From positions 1,380,551 through 1,444,550 of the forward strand of contig CAADRB010000026.1 of the NCBI GenBank assembly GCA_900708905.1: DNA of 64,000 bases, written 5' to 3'. The position numbers and the translations under genes were made by a program. The notes beneath the pieces were generated by a model that did no database searches, was not told the origin of the DNA, and worked only from the letters and a program-made list of their open reading frames with translations. Shown piece after piece: positions 40,501 to 50,054 of this stretch (positions are counted from its first letter, which is position 1; every line of letters starts with the position of its first letter). The DNA is from Hymenolepis diminuta (lineage: Eukaryota; Platyhelminthes; Cestoda; Cyclophyllidea; Hymenolepididae).

Positions 40501-42811
40501 TTACACTGTCCGTCGAGTCATTTTTGACTAAATCATATAGGCATATCGACTGATCCACCGACTGATCAGAGGTCTCAGATTGTGTGTTCGGCTGGTTCGA
40601 TATGTTTACAAAATATTTACCCAGCAAGATGAAATCTATTCTCTGATTTACCAAATTTAGGCCACAACCACAATGAAAAACCAACTCAGAGTTTTAGGAT
40701 TTCCCTGACCAGAGGTTCTAAAACCGACCCATTTATGTGGATTATACTAAGTAATAGGATGCCTCGATTTTAAAAAAAGGATAATTTACTGAAATGCTCG
40801 CTGCTTTTAGACTAATAAATAGAGAAACTTTTTATTTGTTGTTTGGTATTAATAATAATGGTAAGAGTAAACACATGTCAAATTTGTTCCAGTGTCCTTT
40901 TAAAAGGTATTTTATCCGACTTGAGAAGATTCAAAATAACCTTCAGAAGAAACACCAATCACTCCTAAGCAAGTGTTTCAGAAAAGGAGTAAATGTCCAA
41001 AAATATGGCACGAACAGTTCTTCAAATTCATGCTCCTCGACGTGTATTAAACTATGAGATCAGAAACCTATCAAATTTATATAAAAAAGCAGATAAAAGA
41101 TAGCTTTGGCATAGTAATAATATCACGTTCGCATTGACATTCAATTTAAATAATGTCTAAGCTTCGAAAACGTTGTATTTTAAAGTTTACGCCAAACGTC
41201 GTGTATTGAAGCATAAAGAAAGTTGATCTGAGACGAAACTAATTGTGAAGCCAAATGTGGTATTTTGAATTATACTCGCTAACAACTTTACCAATAGTAA
41301 TCTTGAAATAGATACAGTATCAAACCAATGGAACAGAAGTCCAGAGAATAGAATAATACCAGGAGTATATAGTATAAGAAGTTACACACTGATACTTTAG
41401 ATATGAATGAAGTATGCGGGGTGTATAGGTGTGTGCTGACAGGGATTCTTACAGAGATTAGTATACTAAAAGCTTGGGTACGATGGCCGATAAGGTGTCT
41501 ATCGACTTAAGTTGACCTATGATGAATAGGAATAAAAAACAACACATTGGATCGGATAAATGCACTATAGACTAACAGTTAACATCTTGGAGACACCCTA
41601 GAGAGAAAATCGCGTTTTGCTAATCCCTTCACGACTGATAAAGTAAACATCTTCCGACATCGACATCTTGACTATACACTACGTAAGCGCATATCGACCG
41701 CTGCGTCACTAATATACATATAAGGCACCCAAGTAACGATGACTTCAAAACCAACACAAAATGAGTTCAGATTCTACTCCCGACAGACTCACTTTCCGCC
41801 CATTCACATCTTTTAAAAAACTAAATCTTACCCCTCTGAAGCACCTTCCTCAGTTGAAGCATTACCGCTAGCTTGAGTATCTGACGATTCACTATCCAAG
41901 TATTCCTCAAGCTCACGTTTAAGATGATCGAATTTTCGGGGTGGGTAGGGTAGATTCATAATCCGACCCCAAATAGGAATTGTGTTGATAGAGTAATGGG
42001 GATAGAGTTTAGTAATATCCTCATTGGCATACTCAGAAGGCAGGAGATTTCCCAGTGGTGTGTTGAGACAACGTTGTTGAGTCAAGAGATTAAACTCTCC
42101 ATGGATATCACTATTCACTGAGGACTTCCGTTGTAACGAATAGCGTGGAGCAGGATGTAAGGGAGGGGGCATAATCAAAGCAGATTTATCACCTACTGGT
42201 TGAATTTCAACAACGTGGTTGGGTTTCGGAGAAGGGGTGCTAGGACGTGGTCTAACAGGGGAACATGGCTCTGAATGCGATCTTGAAAAATCTCTCAATG
42301 AGTTTTTGATGTTAACAGGAGAAACAGGGGCACTAGGTAATTTTCTGCGGCCTGAAAAAAGACCTCCAGATTTTAAATCCACACTTTGTGCAGAAGCGCA
42401 AATAGATTCGAATTGAACTGCCGGCTCATCATATTCATCCTACAAAGTGTGAAATAATTAGGTAACAAATCTTACGTCATCTTCCTTTCGAACTTCAACA
42501 GAATTTTCAACATCGTTAAACGATATCAATTCTGATTCATTATAATAATCCATTGGCTCGATTGACTGAAGGGAATCAGAACTAATCTCGTTAATTTCAT
42601 TTACAACCGGCGATGAACTATCTATAGCATCAGTCAAGAGCGACATAACTGTTGCGTCAACCTCGTCAACATTGGCAGAATCAATATGATTTATAGTAGC
42701 TAAATCTTCGTCTCTGGCATACTCGTCCTCTAACTTTCCGTTCTTATCAACGTTCCCAAAAAGAAAAAGGCATGGTTTATAATAGGGACTAGACGAATCT
42801 GTATCTTCCAT
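19502..42811 (-). CDS. TAF1: TAF1, largest subunit of TFIID
   Basis: TAF1 is the scaffold subunit of TFIID, which binds core promoters and acetylated histones in the nucleus. I assemble 18 exons: 42811-42476, 42439-41832, 40409-40035, 39295-39150, 37216-36374, 34392-34077, 33809-32870, 31918-31602, 30342-29931, 28429-27853, 26879-26548, 24636-24343, 23509-23081, 21627-21383, 20397-20216, 20131-19998, 19928-19737, 19666-19502. All joins keep frame, giving about 2,280 aa; human TAF1 is about 1,890. An N-terminal TAND-like box FLFGN lies at residues 16-20. The conserved central (DUF3591, TAF7-binding) region covers roughly 640-1290, with FFMRNPQDL, EVPGPNSKRAN and RLKDAGYGEKS. A WEIIDMVR/EECQRIFDLQ block is at about 1295-1345, and a zinc knuckle CGACGQTGHMRTNKECP at about 1618-1635. 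Two tandem bromodomains span about 1833-2057; the acetyl-lysine Asn is kept in FNG and YNG. The tail is acidic and Ser-rich. Introns run from 36 bp to about 2 kb. Least certain joins: 34392 (an alternative acceptor exists), 21383 and 19737 (weak donor). Confidence 0.95.
20945..21103 (+). repeat. tRNA-derived SINE-like repeat in TAF1 intron 14
   Basis: The head has a tRNA-like A-box region (AATGGCCCTGCAGTAACGTG) and a B-box-like GGGTCCGATACC. The tail reads GATAGAATGCGAGCTTCTCA and ends in CCCTCTACCC, shared with the copies at 25160, 36163 and 37498. It is antisense to TAF1. Confidence 0.65.
21740..21910 (+). repeat. Interspersed repeat family (AACCCAATA type), partial copy
   Basis: This shares AACCCAATAAAACGTATTC, then AGTAGATTGAAGAC, then GGGAGGCGCTAATCATATACC with 51175-51365, and end blocks with 38190-38420. 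It begins inside the family consensus, so it is truncated at its left side. Confidence 0.5.
25160..25320 (+). repeat. SINE-like repeat in TAF1 intron 11
   Basis: It is collinear with the copy at 37498-37676 on the other strand: CACATCTGCCAG, GACCAACCGCATTGATTAATT, AATCAACAAGAG, then TAGAATGTTAATTTCCC and ATATGCCTTCCTTCTACC. The tRNA-like head is decayed. This pair gives the best evidence for the body of the family. Confidence 0.65.
34975..35190 (+). repeat. Interspersed repeat family (AACCCAATA type), copy
   Basis: This starts with GTCTGTTAAAACTATGCGAAAC and continues through an AGACCCC block, TAGACGTATTCAGCTTCTGTC and later AGTTTAATGCATGGCATTCT. It matches 38190-38420 in order and orientation. 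It lies in TAF1 intron 5, antisense to the gene. Confidence 0.5.
36163..36315 (-). repeat. tRNA-derived SINE-like repeat in TAF1 intron 5
   Basis: Read on the minus strand, the head is ATGGTGCAGTGGTTAACTTG followed by CACGTCTACCAAG, a recognisable tRNA A-box and anticodon-arm pattern. The tail is CGAATGTGAGCTTCTCATGA and GGATACCTTCTACTGG, shared with the family. Confidence 0.65.
37498..37676 (-). repeat. tRNA-derived SINE-like repeat in TAF1 intron 4
   Basis: On the minus strand this has a decayed head (CCAGTGGCGCCGTGTTCAAT), a body with GATCAACCGCACTGTTTAAT, and a tail TAGAATGCCAATTTCTCATA ending in ACCTTCCCTCTACCC. It is collinear with 25160-25320. Confidence 0.65.
38190..38420 (+). repeat. 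Interspersed repeat family (AACCCAATA type), most complete copy
   Basis: The blocks are CTGTTAAAACTGCATGAAAC, ATACCCC, CTCACATCTATGGAGTAAAC, CATTCAACTTCTCTTCTGAC, then AGTTTAATATTGTGGACATC and AATAGGAAGCGTTAACCGTA. Related copies lie at 34975, 21740 and 51175. A G-rich run (38292-38309) interrupts this copy. No coding frame or terminal inverted repeat was seen. Confidence 0.5.
38583..38650 (-). repeat. tRNA-like sequence, probably a SINE head
   Basis: The minus strand reads GGTGGTGTATTGGTTATCAT, then ATCCGCATCAAACACGGAAG, then GGTTCAAGCCCAGGTCGAAC. This gives an A box and a B box at tRNA spacing. The acceptor stem does not close, so I call it a tRNA-derived repeat rather than a functional tRNA. 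Confidence 0.5.
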
Positions 42812-44931
42812 TTTTATACAAACACAGAGCTAAACGGATAAAATCAGAACGATTTTACTCATGAAATAATTAAGGGTACTTCAAAACTGGCGGCAAATAG
42901 TCCGAACAGAAAAAAAACGAACACCTCACTTTTCATAATTAACATCTTAAGCTAGTAATAATCAATACCATTTTAGACATAATCGTTTTATATTGCGAAC
43001 TAAAATTTTCATAGTCAAATTTATTCGTTTTCCTCTGGGATTCTCCCTATTAGCCTGATAGATGATTCGGTGTTCACAATATTCGTACAAATTTAAAATG
43101 AATTTTTCTCCAATTGCATCTTAAAACATTAACATGGACCGTGGCATTAAGAATATCCCTAAAATACTGATATTCAAAAGATTTCTTCACTTTGTTTCTT
43201 AACATCAATGAAGCGATTGATTCGGATTAGAAATATAATATCCTACACGTATCGATACTTATGAATTTCAATTATTTAATATATTCCTTTTGCTAATATT
43301 ACACATCCGCATTTTGCTTCATTATTATTTAGTATATTTTAATCTTTCATTTCTGATACTGATTTTCAGTTAGATGCAACGTCACATGAAGGCAAATTTT
43401 GGAAAAAAATATATAGATCAATTTATCGTTCGTTTTAACTTTATTTTATAATTTTAGCATATCCGTTTTTTTGACAGGTAATTTAGCCGCGTCAATTTGG
43501 CTCCGAAAATTTTCATTTCTGTTGCAGCATTATCTTCTATGAAATGTCGCTCATTTTAGAATAATGTATTGCATGTTTTAATGCGCCTCATTAACATCGA
43601 GTATATACTTTTCCCTTTGATTATCCTCCATGTTCAATATTTAATCTTCTATTTATATTATTCAGTTTAGTCGACATTTAGCCTCTAAATATTACCCGGA
43701 TAACCTAACTTGATCCCTGTATGGTATTAGTATTTATTCATTTCTAAGTATCTAAATGTTAATCGGTTTCCTTTTTTTCTTTTCAAACGTGAAATTTCAA
43801 CTGTGTTAGAAATAAGTTTGTTGTACCTAATCTAGCTTTTTGACGTCTTATGGTAAAATAACTTGAAGTTAAGGGGATTTTCTGACTTTTCAAATCAGCT
43901 ACATCCAGCCTAATTATCTTACGAAATTCAAAACTGCTTACCCCGTTATGTAATTATTTACAATACTGTAAAATAACTTGAACAAAATTTTCTTGCGCTA
44001 TGCATGAAAAATTTATGAGGTCCACTGAATTTACAAACCACTATTTTGGAGCTGTATGCTAATTCATACTTGCGGCACTGAAATAGCTTATGGGATTTGT
44101 CAAAAATGGTTTGATTTGGAGTAGAAAAATTTTATTTTGAGAAATTATGAAATAAACCACAGGACTAATTATCTGAGTTAGAAGGTATTAAATCATCACG
44201 AGACCCCAATAATAACCAGAGACACGAAAACTAATATTAGGGTGTATCAAAAACGGAGGAAAGAGAGTAATAGGAAGTGTTAATTTAGATGCAAGATTGC
44301 CGTAGGTTGATGCAATGCTACATAAATATATTATATATTTCAACTTCGAATGAAGAACATGTATGTCATCGAAGGTTTTTATCAGGATTCAGAAGTTTAT
44401 TTGTTCGAAATATATTAACATAAAAAACGAATCTTCTAATAAAATTCATTCACCTTTTTAAAATGATAATATGAAAATAGAAAATATATTATATTATTTG
44501 CCCTTTTCCTAAAGGTCAAAACAATATTTACACCTAACACATGGAAATTTGTTAATTCTTAACTTATCTCTAACATTTCTTTACTCTGCACCAACATTTC
44601 GAAATTCGCTTTCATTCAATTAATTTAAAGCATGGTTAATTGCATTACGTGGATTTACTTTGTACACTTTCAGTCTGTCTTGAAAGTATCCGGTTTGTTA
44701 TATTAGTCTGATAAATTTGTTCACTTTCGTTTTCATAAAGTAACATTTACTTAATTCCTAATGATATCGTTTTTTGTATAAATCATAATATTATTTATAT
44801 TTTAATGATATCACCTCAACCACCTGATTATATTCTGGGTAGTGGAACACATTTTTCATTAAATGACTGCTATTCATAATACGGTTTTGAATAAAGCATT
44901 ATTAACATTTAACTCTTTCACTTTGTTGTAG
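42812..44931. promoter_or_regulatory. Divergent intergenic region between TAF1 and MEAF6
   Basis: This 2.1-kb, strongly AT-rich stretch separates the TAF1 start (minus) from the MEAF6 start (plus) and must contain both promoters unless one first exon lies elsewhere. No TATA box, CpG patch or repeat stands out. A polypyrimidine-AG ends directly at the MEAF6 ATG, and a GTTTAG lies 23 bases upstream of the TAF1 ATG. Confidence 0.5.
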
Positions 44932-45539
44932 ATGCCCGAGAATACGACGACTATTGCTCGAGAAAAACTTGTTGAACTGATTCGACAGAGGCAGTTCCTC
45001 GTCGCAAGTTTACAAATGATTTAACCTTGCTTATCTGTTGTCGAACATTACTCAATTTGTCATTTGTTAACAGGACAATCTATCAAATTTGGAGCGTCAG
45101 TTATATCAGTTTGAGGGTAATTATCTTGAGGAAACAGCACCTTACGGTAACATCATCAAAGGATGGGACCGAAGTTTAGTTACAGCTACTGGAAGTGCAC
45201 TCAGTGCAGTGACTGCAGCAAATGGGCACGGCGAAAAACGTCCTCGTAGATACCGCGAATCTGACCGTATCTTCTCGCACTCCTCAGTCACTTGCACGCA
45301 TTATAACGGCAGCAACTCTAATCCCCGGAGTAACTACGAGCATGACAAATGTAGGCCTACTGCTTAAAAATAACTCAGCGGCCACAATCTAAAATCTGAT
45401 TTTTTGCCCTTTAGGTGAAAGTTCGGTGAGTAATGATCTCTACAACACAACTCAGCATTTCGAGGACAGAGTTAGTGAAAATGATCCCAAAGTTTATTCC
45501 GCCGGTCCAAGCACGAAAAAGAAGAGAAGGCATCGATAA
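44932..45539 (+). CDS. MEAF6: MEAF6/Eaf6-like subunit of MYST acetyltransferase complexes
   Basis: MEAF6 is a small shared subunit of NuA4/TIP60, MOZ/MORF and HBO1 histone acetyltransferase complexes. Exons 44932-45003, 45074-45350 and 45415-45539 join in frame to 157 aa; human is about 190 aa. Residues about 8-32 form the coiled-coil start ([20 protein letters not shown]), followed by the family signature [18 protein letters not shown] and then [16 protein letters not shown]. The tail is shorter than in vertebrates and ends in a basic KKKRRHR. Intron 1 uses a GC donor (GCAAGT); only that join keeps the alignment with the family. The ATG follows a polypyrimidine-AG directly, so it is either preceded by a 5' UTR intron or receives a spliced leader. 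It converges on the FET gene. Identity is secure; the exact 5' end is not. Confidence 0.9.
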
Positions 45540-45596
45540 ACTGCGTTTCTCATTTCTCTGTACATATCATTCTCCTCTCCCTTAACTTAACCATGC

Positions 45597-45602
45597 AATA
45601 AA
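45597..45602 (+). terminator. MEAF6 polyadenylation signal
   Basis: AATAAA lies 58 bases after the MEAF6 stop, a typical distance. Confidence 0.65.
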
Positions 45603-46729
45603 TAATTTAAGTACAAAATCCATTATAGCTGTATTAAAATATTGTTGAGCTTTTGTACAGGGTACTCTGCTGCAATCTTTAGTTGTTTGCAAGGGTGGAA
45701 GCGTAGATCTCGGTGACGGGGCTTGTGATTGGCTCTTGGCGCTAAAATGAGAAAATTTTTAGCGAGCTTTTTATTCTGCCAATAACATGGAGGGCTAGGG
45801 CAAACACACAGCTTCTTATCCGTAATATCTAGAACGTTTTGCATTTAGCCATAAGGGACTTCATTAATCTTTCAACAAAGGTCGGGTGAACTCCCCCTAC
45901 ATTACGCCTACTGCTAATCAACAAACTTGATTATAAAGTTCATTGGGTGAATATCGACCCAGTCAGTTATGACAGTAGGCACATCTATTCAACTTGTTAG
46001 CAAATTAAATCCTATCTGATAATATAAAATGCTAAACCAAACAGAAGGTAAAAAAAAGTATAGAGGGAGAAAGATGACAAAATAACCACTTATCACACTA
46101 AACTGAGGCACAAGACATTTACCAATATTTACCGTGTGACTAATTAACTAGATTAAGTCAATGACAATATACATCTAACTAATGATTTGACATCTGAACA
46201 GCAGGTGAAAATCATCTGAAAAAAAGTGAAAAAGTCAAGTAGTTAGCTAAAACATTTCTTGAGAAAACCCTATAGGTAGCTAATAACCTAAAAAAACCGT
46301 CCAAAATAAAAAAAAAGGGTTAGCGGGCGAAAAAAAGTATATTCAAACTTTACGTTAAAAAGATACACAAAAAATTTAAAGGACATTTCGGGGGCAAAAT
46401 GAGATAATTCTAAGCCATATTACAAACAAATTATGCAGTAAAAATAGCAGCTTTGTCGTAACATTCAAACGCTTACATTACTTTGTTTTTTTTAAATAAG
46501 GATTATTCTGAGACAAAACCAACCCTAAGGAGAGGCAAAATAGAAAAAAAAACAAAACCATGCTTAAATACCGACATTTAGCTTATATGGAATTATTCAT
46601 AAAAAATTTACCGACGCACAACAAGATGAGGGTTATAAAGATGGGAAAAAGGAGGAAGGCGGAGTAAAAGAGGTGCAAGAAAAGCACACACGTGCCAAAA
46701 TCGATTACTAAATGCTATAAATTTATAAT
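45603..46729. other. Convergent intergenic region of MEAF6 and the FET gene
   Basis: This holds the 3' end of both genes. An open frame on the minus strand at 45844-45623 has no recognisable family. The block GGCTTGTGATTGG at about 45719 recurs at about 49823 upstream of RPC9. The FET 3' UTR probably occupies the right part, but I could not choose a polyadenylation signal. Confidence 0.4.
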
Positions 46730-48873
46730 TTAGTATGGATTGGTACGCATGTTACGACCAGCATTAACCGAGCTGCCACGCATAGGCCCACCAACTACCC
46801 CACGACCCAGGCCGCCGCCCCGCATCGGTGGTGCCATAGCTCCCCTCTGCGGTGGGGCAGCACCCATTCTAAGAGGCGGTGGGCAGCGGGGTACCGGTGG
46901 TATTATCGGTCCACCATTTCCCATCATCTGCGGATGAGAAGTGAGTGGAAGCATGACACCACGTTGGGGTTGTGGTGGACCACCAGCACCCGGCATCATC
47001 ATCATGCCATTGCCGGCCATCATACCGTCATCCGGACGTGGTGCCTACAATGTGAATGCACATGTTTTATTGATTTATCGGTTGTTTACCAAACTAGCAT
47101 GCTTATAGTTTTGGAAAAGGGAAATAAAAAGGTGTGAACAAAAATATATTTATGTGTGCGAGATGAAAAACAACATAAAACACGGTACATTAAAGAGACA
47201 ACCACGACCCGGACGAGGTAGATGAAAACACACAAATGGGTAAACGAAAATGAAAACTGATGAAAAATTATGATTTTTGTGACCCCAGACACTTACCCCA
47301 CAAGGATTGCATTGATCGCGACCTGCAAAATGTAAACGACCACATGATTGACAGTGCCAATCAGAATTTGAACGACTTGAAACAGGACAAAGCATACCTC
47401 CTATTCCTCTCATCTGTCCCGGATTTCTAACATTTACTGGCATTGAGGCAACATCGTTTCTCGAATTAAATTGCCCACCATATACATCTATTGTTTGATT
47501 CCCACCAAATGAGGACATTTCTAACATATAAAGATCAATAATTCAAAAAGAGTTACCGATATTATTTCTCCCACTTCCCTGAACTGCAGAATTTTGCTGT
47601 TGGCCACTACTTGGAATAATCACGGGTCTCTGACTATTTTTCGCTTGCTTGACCTCAATTTTTTTGCCCATGAAATCGTTTTCTAAGAAAAATTACAAAA
47701 GATAATCAACTAAGACATACCACTGAAATATTTGATTGCCTTTTGAACACAATGAGGATCTTCAAAAGTGACCAAAGCATCACCTTTTGGAATACCTCTT
47801 TCTTTAAAGATCCAGATCATTGGCATTCCACTTTTAGCATTCATCTTAGAGATCATCATGATTACAAATAGATTGAGCTTACCTTAATTTTGCCAACTGT
47901 TCCAAACTGGACCTTCATGGTTTCGTGGTCGATATTTTGAGGTAGTTTACTTACAAATACTGTATCCTCGCGAAGTCCATCGGCTAACAGAGAGAAATAA
48001 TCTAAAATATTGTTCAAATCTTACGATTAGTCACACTGGGTAAGTTGCTAGAGCGATTTCCATTTTCAAAATTATTTATTCCTCCTCGTTGACTAAAATT
48101 ATAGGAAACTTCATTAGATTACAGCTGATGATCATTCCGGTTAACCTAATTGAGTTAACGTACTTTCCACCGAATCCTTTGTTAGGAAAGCCCCCGACAT
48201 TCGAGGCATCTTGCATAAATGCATTCGTGTTAAAGCCTGATAGTGATCTATCCTGGGCAAGAGCTTCATACATATTTCGAACAGCTGATTGATTAAGATT
48301 CGGAAGTAATTGGCTAAACTGCTGCATATCTATAAGGCAAATGATATGTACATAAGTTTTACTTCAAGCATACCATTCATTTGTGGTTGAAGTCCCGCGT
48401 TTTGACCGTAGGGATTAAACTGGGAATAATCACCATAGGAAAAACCAGCACCAGCAAGTTGCGCTGGGTTTAGCTGGCCTCCCAACTGGGGAACTGTCAT
48501 TGCGGCTCCAGCCTGAGGATAGGGATTTGGATTAAATGACGGTTGTCCAAAAACGGCAGCTTGCGGATTGCCTTGCGGAAGAGCATAATTTGGAATAAAT
48601 TGGGCACTCTGATCACCACCGGCATTTGGATATTGTGGAAATTGTGGATAAGATGGAGGCTGCCCAGGCTGGGGAATGCCACCATACTGATATTCTAAAA
48701 GAACAAAATTGTATGCTTCAATAAAACTCATTTCATAGCAAGGCAGCTGCAATTTCACATATGGAAAGCCAAATACTTTAAACTGATGTGCTAGTAAATG
48801 TAATAAAACCCGTAAATACTAAAAATATGGAAGGGCGTGACGTTCGCGAAATGTAAAACATACGATCAGCCAT
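46730..48873 (-). CDS. FET-family (FUS/EWSR1/TAF15-like) RNA-binding protein
   Basis: FET proteins bind nascent RNA and couple transcription to splicing in the nucleus. Nine exons: 48873-48864, 48694-48374, 48329-48164, 48092-48025, 48001-47883, 47844-47721, 47682-47557, 47520-47297, 47044-46730, giving 490 aa. Residues 1-110 are rich in Pro, Gln, Gly, Tyr and Asn, as in FET prion-like domains. An RRM spans about 201-285, with RNP2 VFVSKL and RNP1 KGDALVTF; KGxAxVxF is typical of FET RRMs. A RanBP2-type zinc finger lies at 366-385 (WHCQSC to CNPC). The C-terminal part is Met/Pro/Gly-rich with RGG-like MRGG and ends in a PY motif. The finger has CxxC where FUS has CxxxxC, and lacks the usual RNA-stacking Asn. 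The fourth intron is only 23 bp with a GTAAGA donor, or 35 bp with GTGTGA; both keep frame. The first coding exon (ATGGCTGATC) is supported by its in-frame join. Confidence 0.9.
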
Positions 48874-50054
48874 CTTTTTAAGTTAGGTTATTTGAAATAT
48901 TTCAAACAACATCCACTCTACTGAAGTAACAAAAAAATAATGGTGAAATAAGGTAGTTAAGTAATAATACAAACGAAATAGGTTCTTAAAAGTCGTAATT
49001 TTTTAAATTAATTGTTGAACGTAACTAAATTTACATTAGACACTCAAAAATAAATCATTCTCAAATTCAACAATATTTTGACCTATGCTACGTGTTTAAT
49101 TCATATTTACTTTATTTTAAATTTATTTTGTTATTTGCACATGAGCTGAGGGATTGCAATGGTACAACATTGATATTTAAACGTGTCCTACTCTACAAAT
49201 TCTAACCACACATGTCCCATCTCAGCACCTCTGCTTATTTTAAGATCTGTCACTTATAAGTGTTTTTACAAAAGAAACATAGACGAACTGTGATTTTTAG
49301 GTTTCGTGCTTCTGCAAATATGCTGGAATACGGTTAAACACATTGATTCACTAACAATTGAAATTATTATACCATTACACCATTCAGATATTTTTGTCAA
49401 AGAGTTGTGCTGCAATACCAATAAATTATTCTATGTGTATGCGTTTTAAAAATCATTTTCGATACTATTTGTTTGTATCGATGGAGGAAAATTACCGTCT
49501 TTCAAAGGTTAAGTTCGGCTGTTTGTTGTGTTTATAAGATCAACCGGGTTTAACAAGAGAACCAAGGTCAATGGGATGAGGATTTATTGGTTATAATTAG
49601 TACAGCAAATTTGGGTAAGAACAGGTTCGAGATTGCGATAGAGTAGGGCGTAGGGACGTCGGAGAGCAACGCTGAAGGTCACGGGCAGAGGGTGTTACTT
49701 GCACACTGGCATGCGGTATTCTAGCCTGTCTTTTTATCCAGGCTTTTCTTCTCCTCTTTTTCGGGAGTCGTCCCGGTGGTTGGCTCTTCCCCGTTGGCCT
49801 TTATTGGTTCTCTCCGTGGGGAGGCTTGTGATTGGTGGATGAAAGGATGGAAAGAAATGATTGGTTAGTTTAAGTTTTAGTTTCGGTTTCGTCGCCATTA
49901 ATGGCGGCGTCCTATACCTTGTGTCTTACAATTCGTGCTGCGTTCTGGGTAACTTTACGCATATGAGTACAGTTTCATCATTTATTTGTTCGTTTATGTA
50001 ATTTGTTTATGATTTTGAGTTAGATCCCTTCGGTTTGTAACCTGTTTATCAGGT
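48874..50054. promoter_or_regulatory. Divergent region between the FET gene and RPC9
   Basis: The left part is AT-rich. The part at about 49560-49950 is GC-richer with CpGs and holds three inverted CCAAT boxes (ATTGG at 49803, 49831 and 49860, spaced 28-29 bases) and a 14-base palindrome. This looks like the RPC9 promoter. A GTAACT at 49949 and an AG at 50052 could bound a 5' UTR intron. Alternatively, part of the block is a solo LTR read on the minus strand, with CCAAT, a GATAAAAAG TATA-like box and an AATAAA in that order. Confidence 0.5.
49893..49906. promoter_or_regulatory. Perfect palindrome with paired YY1-like cores
   Basis: CGCCATTAATGGCG is its own reverse complement. Each half contains the GCCAT/ATGGC core bound by YY1-type factors in animals, often near start sites. 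It lies about 150 bases upstream of the RPC9 ATG. Function is inferred from motif only. Confidence 0.4.

Larger units (their letters stand above)
20398..42475. other. Contents of the larger TAF1 introns
   Basis: Introns over 300 bp were read for other features. Intron 2 (41831-40410), intron 3 (40034-39296), intron 7 (32869-31919), intron 9 (29930-28430), intron 10 (27852-26880) and intron 12 (24342-23510) hold nothing I can support beyond a pyrimidine-rich patch at 39530-39700. Intron 4 (39149-37217), intron 5 (36373-34393), intron 11 (26547-24637), intron 13 (23080-21628) and intron 14 (21382-20398) contain the repeats listed separately. Intron 8 (31601-30343) contains a small cysteine-motif open frame described among the findings. 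No tRNA or clear nested gene was found. Confidence 0.5.

Noticed and set aside
45623..45844. Small minus-strand gene between MEAF6 and the FET gene
   Set aside because: The 73-codon frame has an ATG but no family similarity; it lies just behind the MEAF6 polyadenylation signal and is probably spacer or old repeat.
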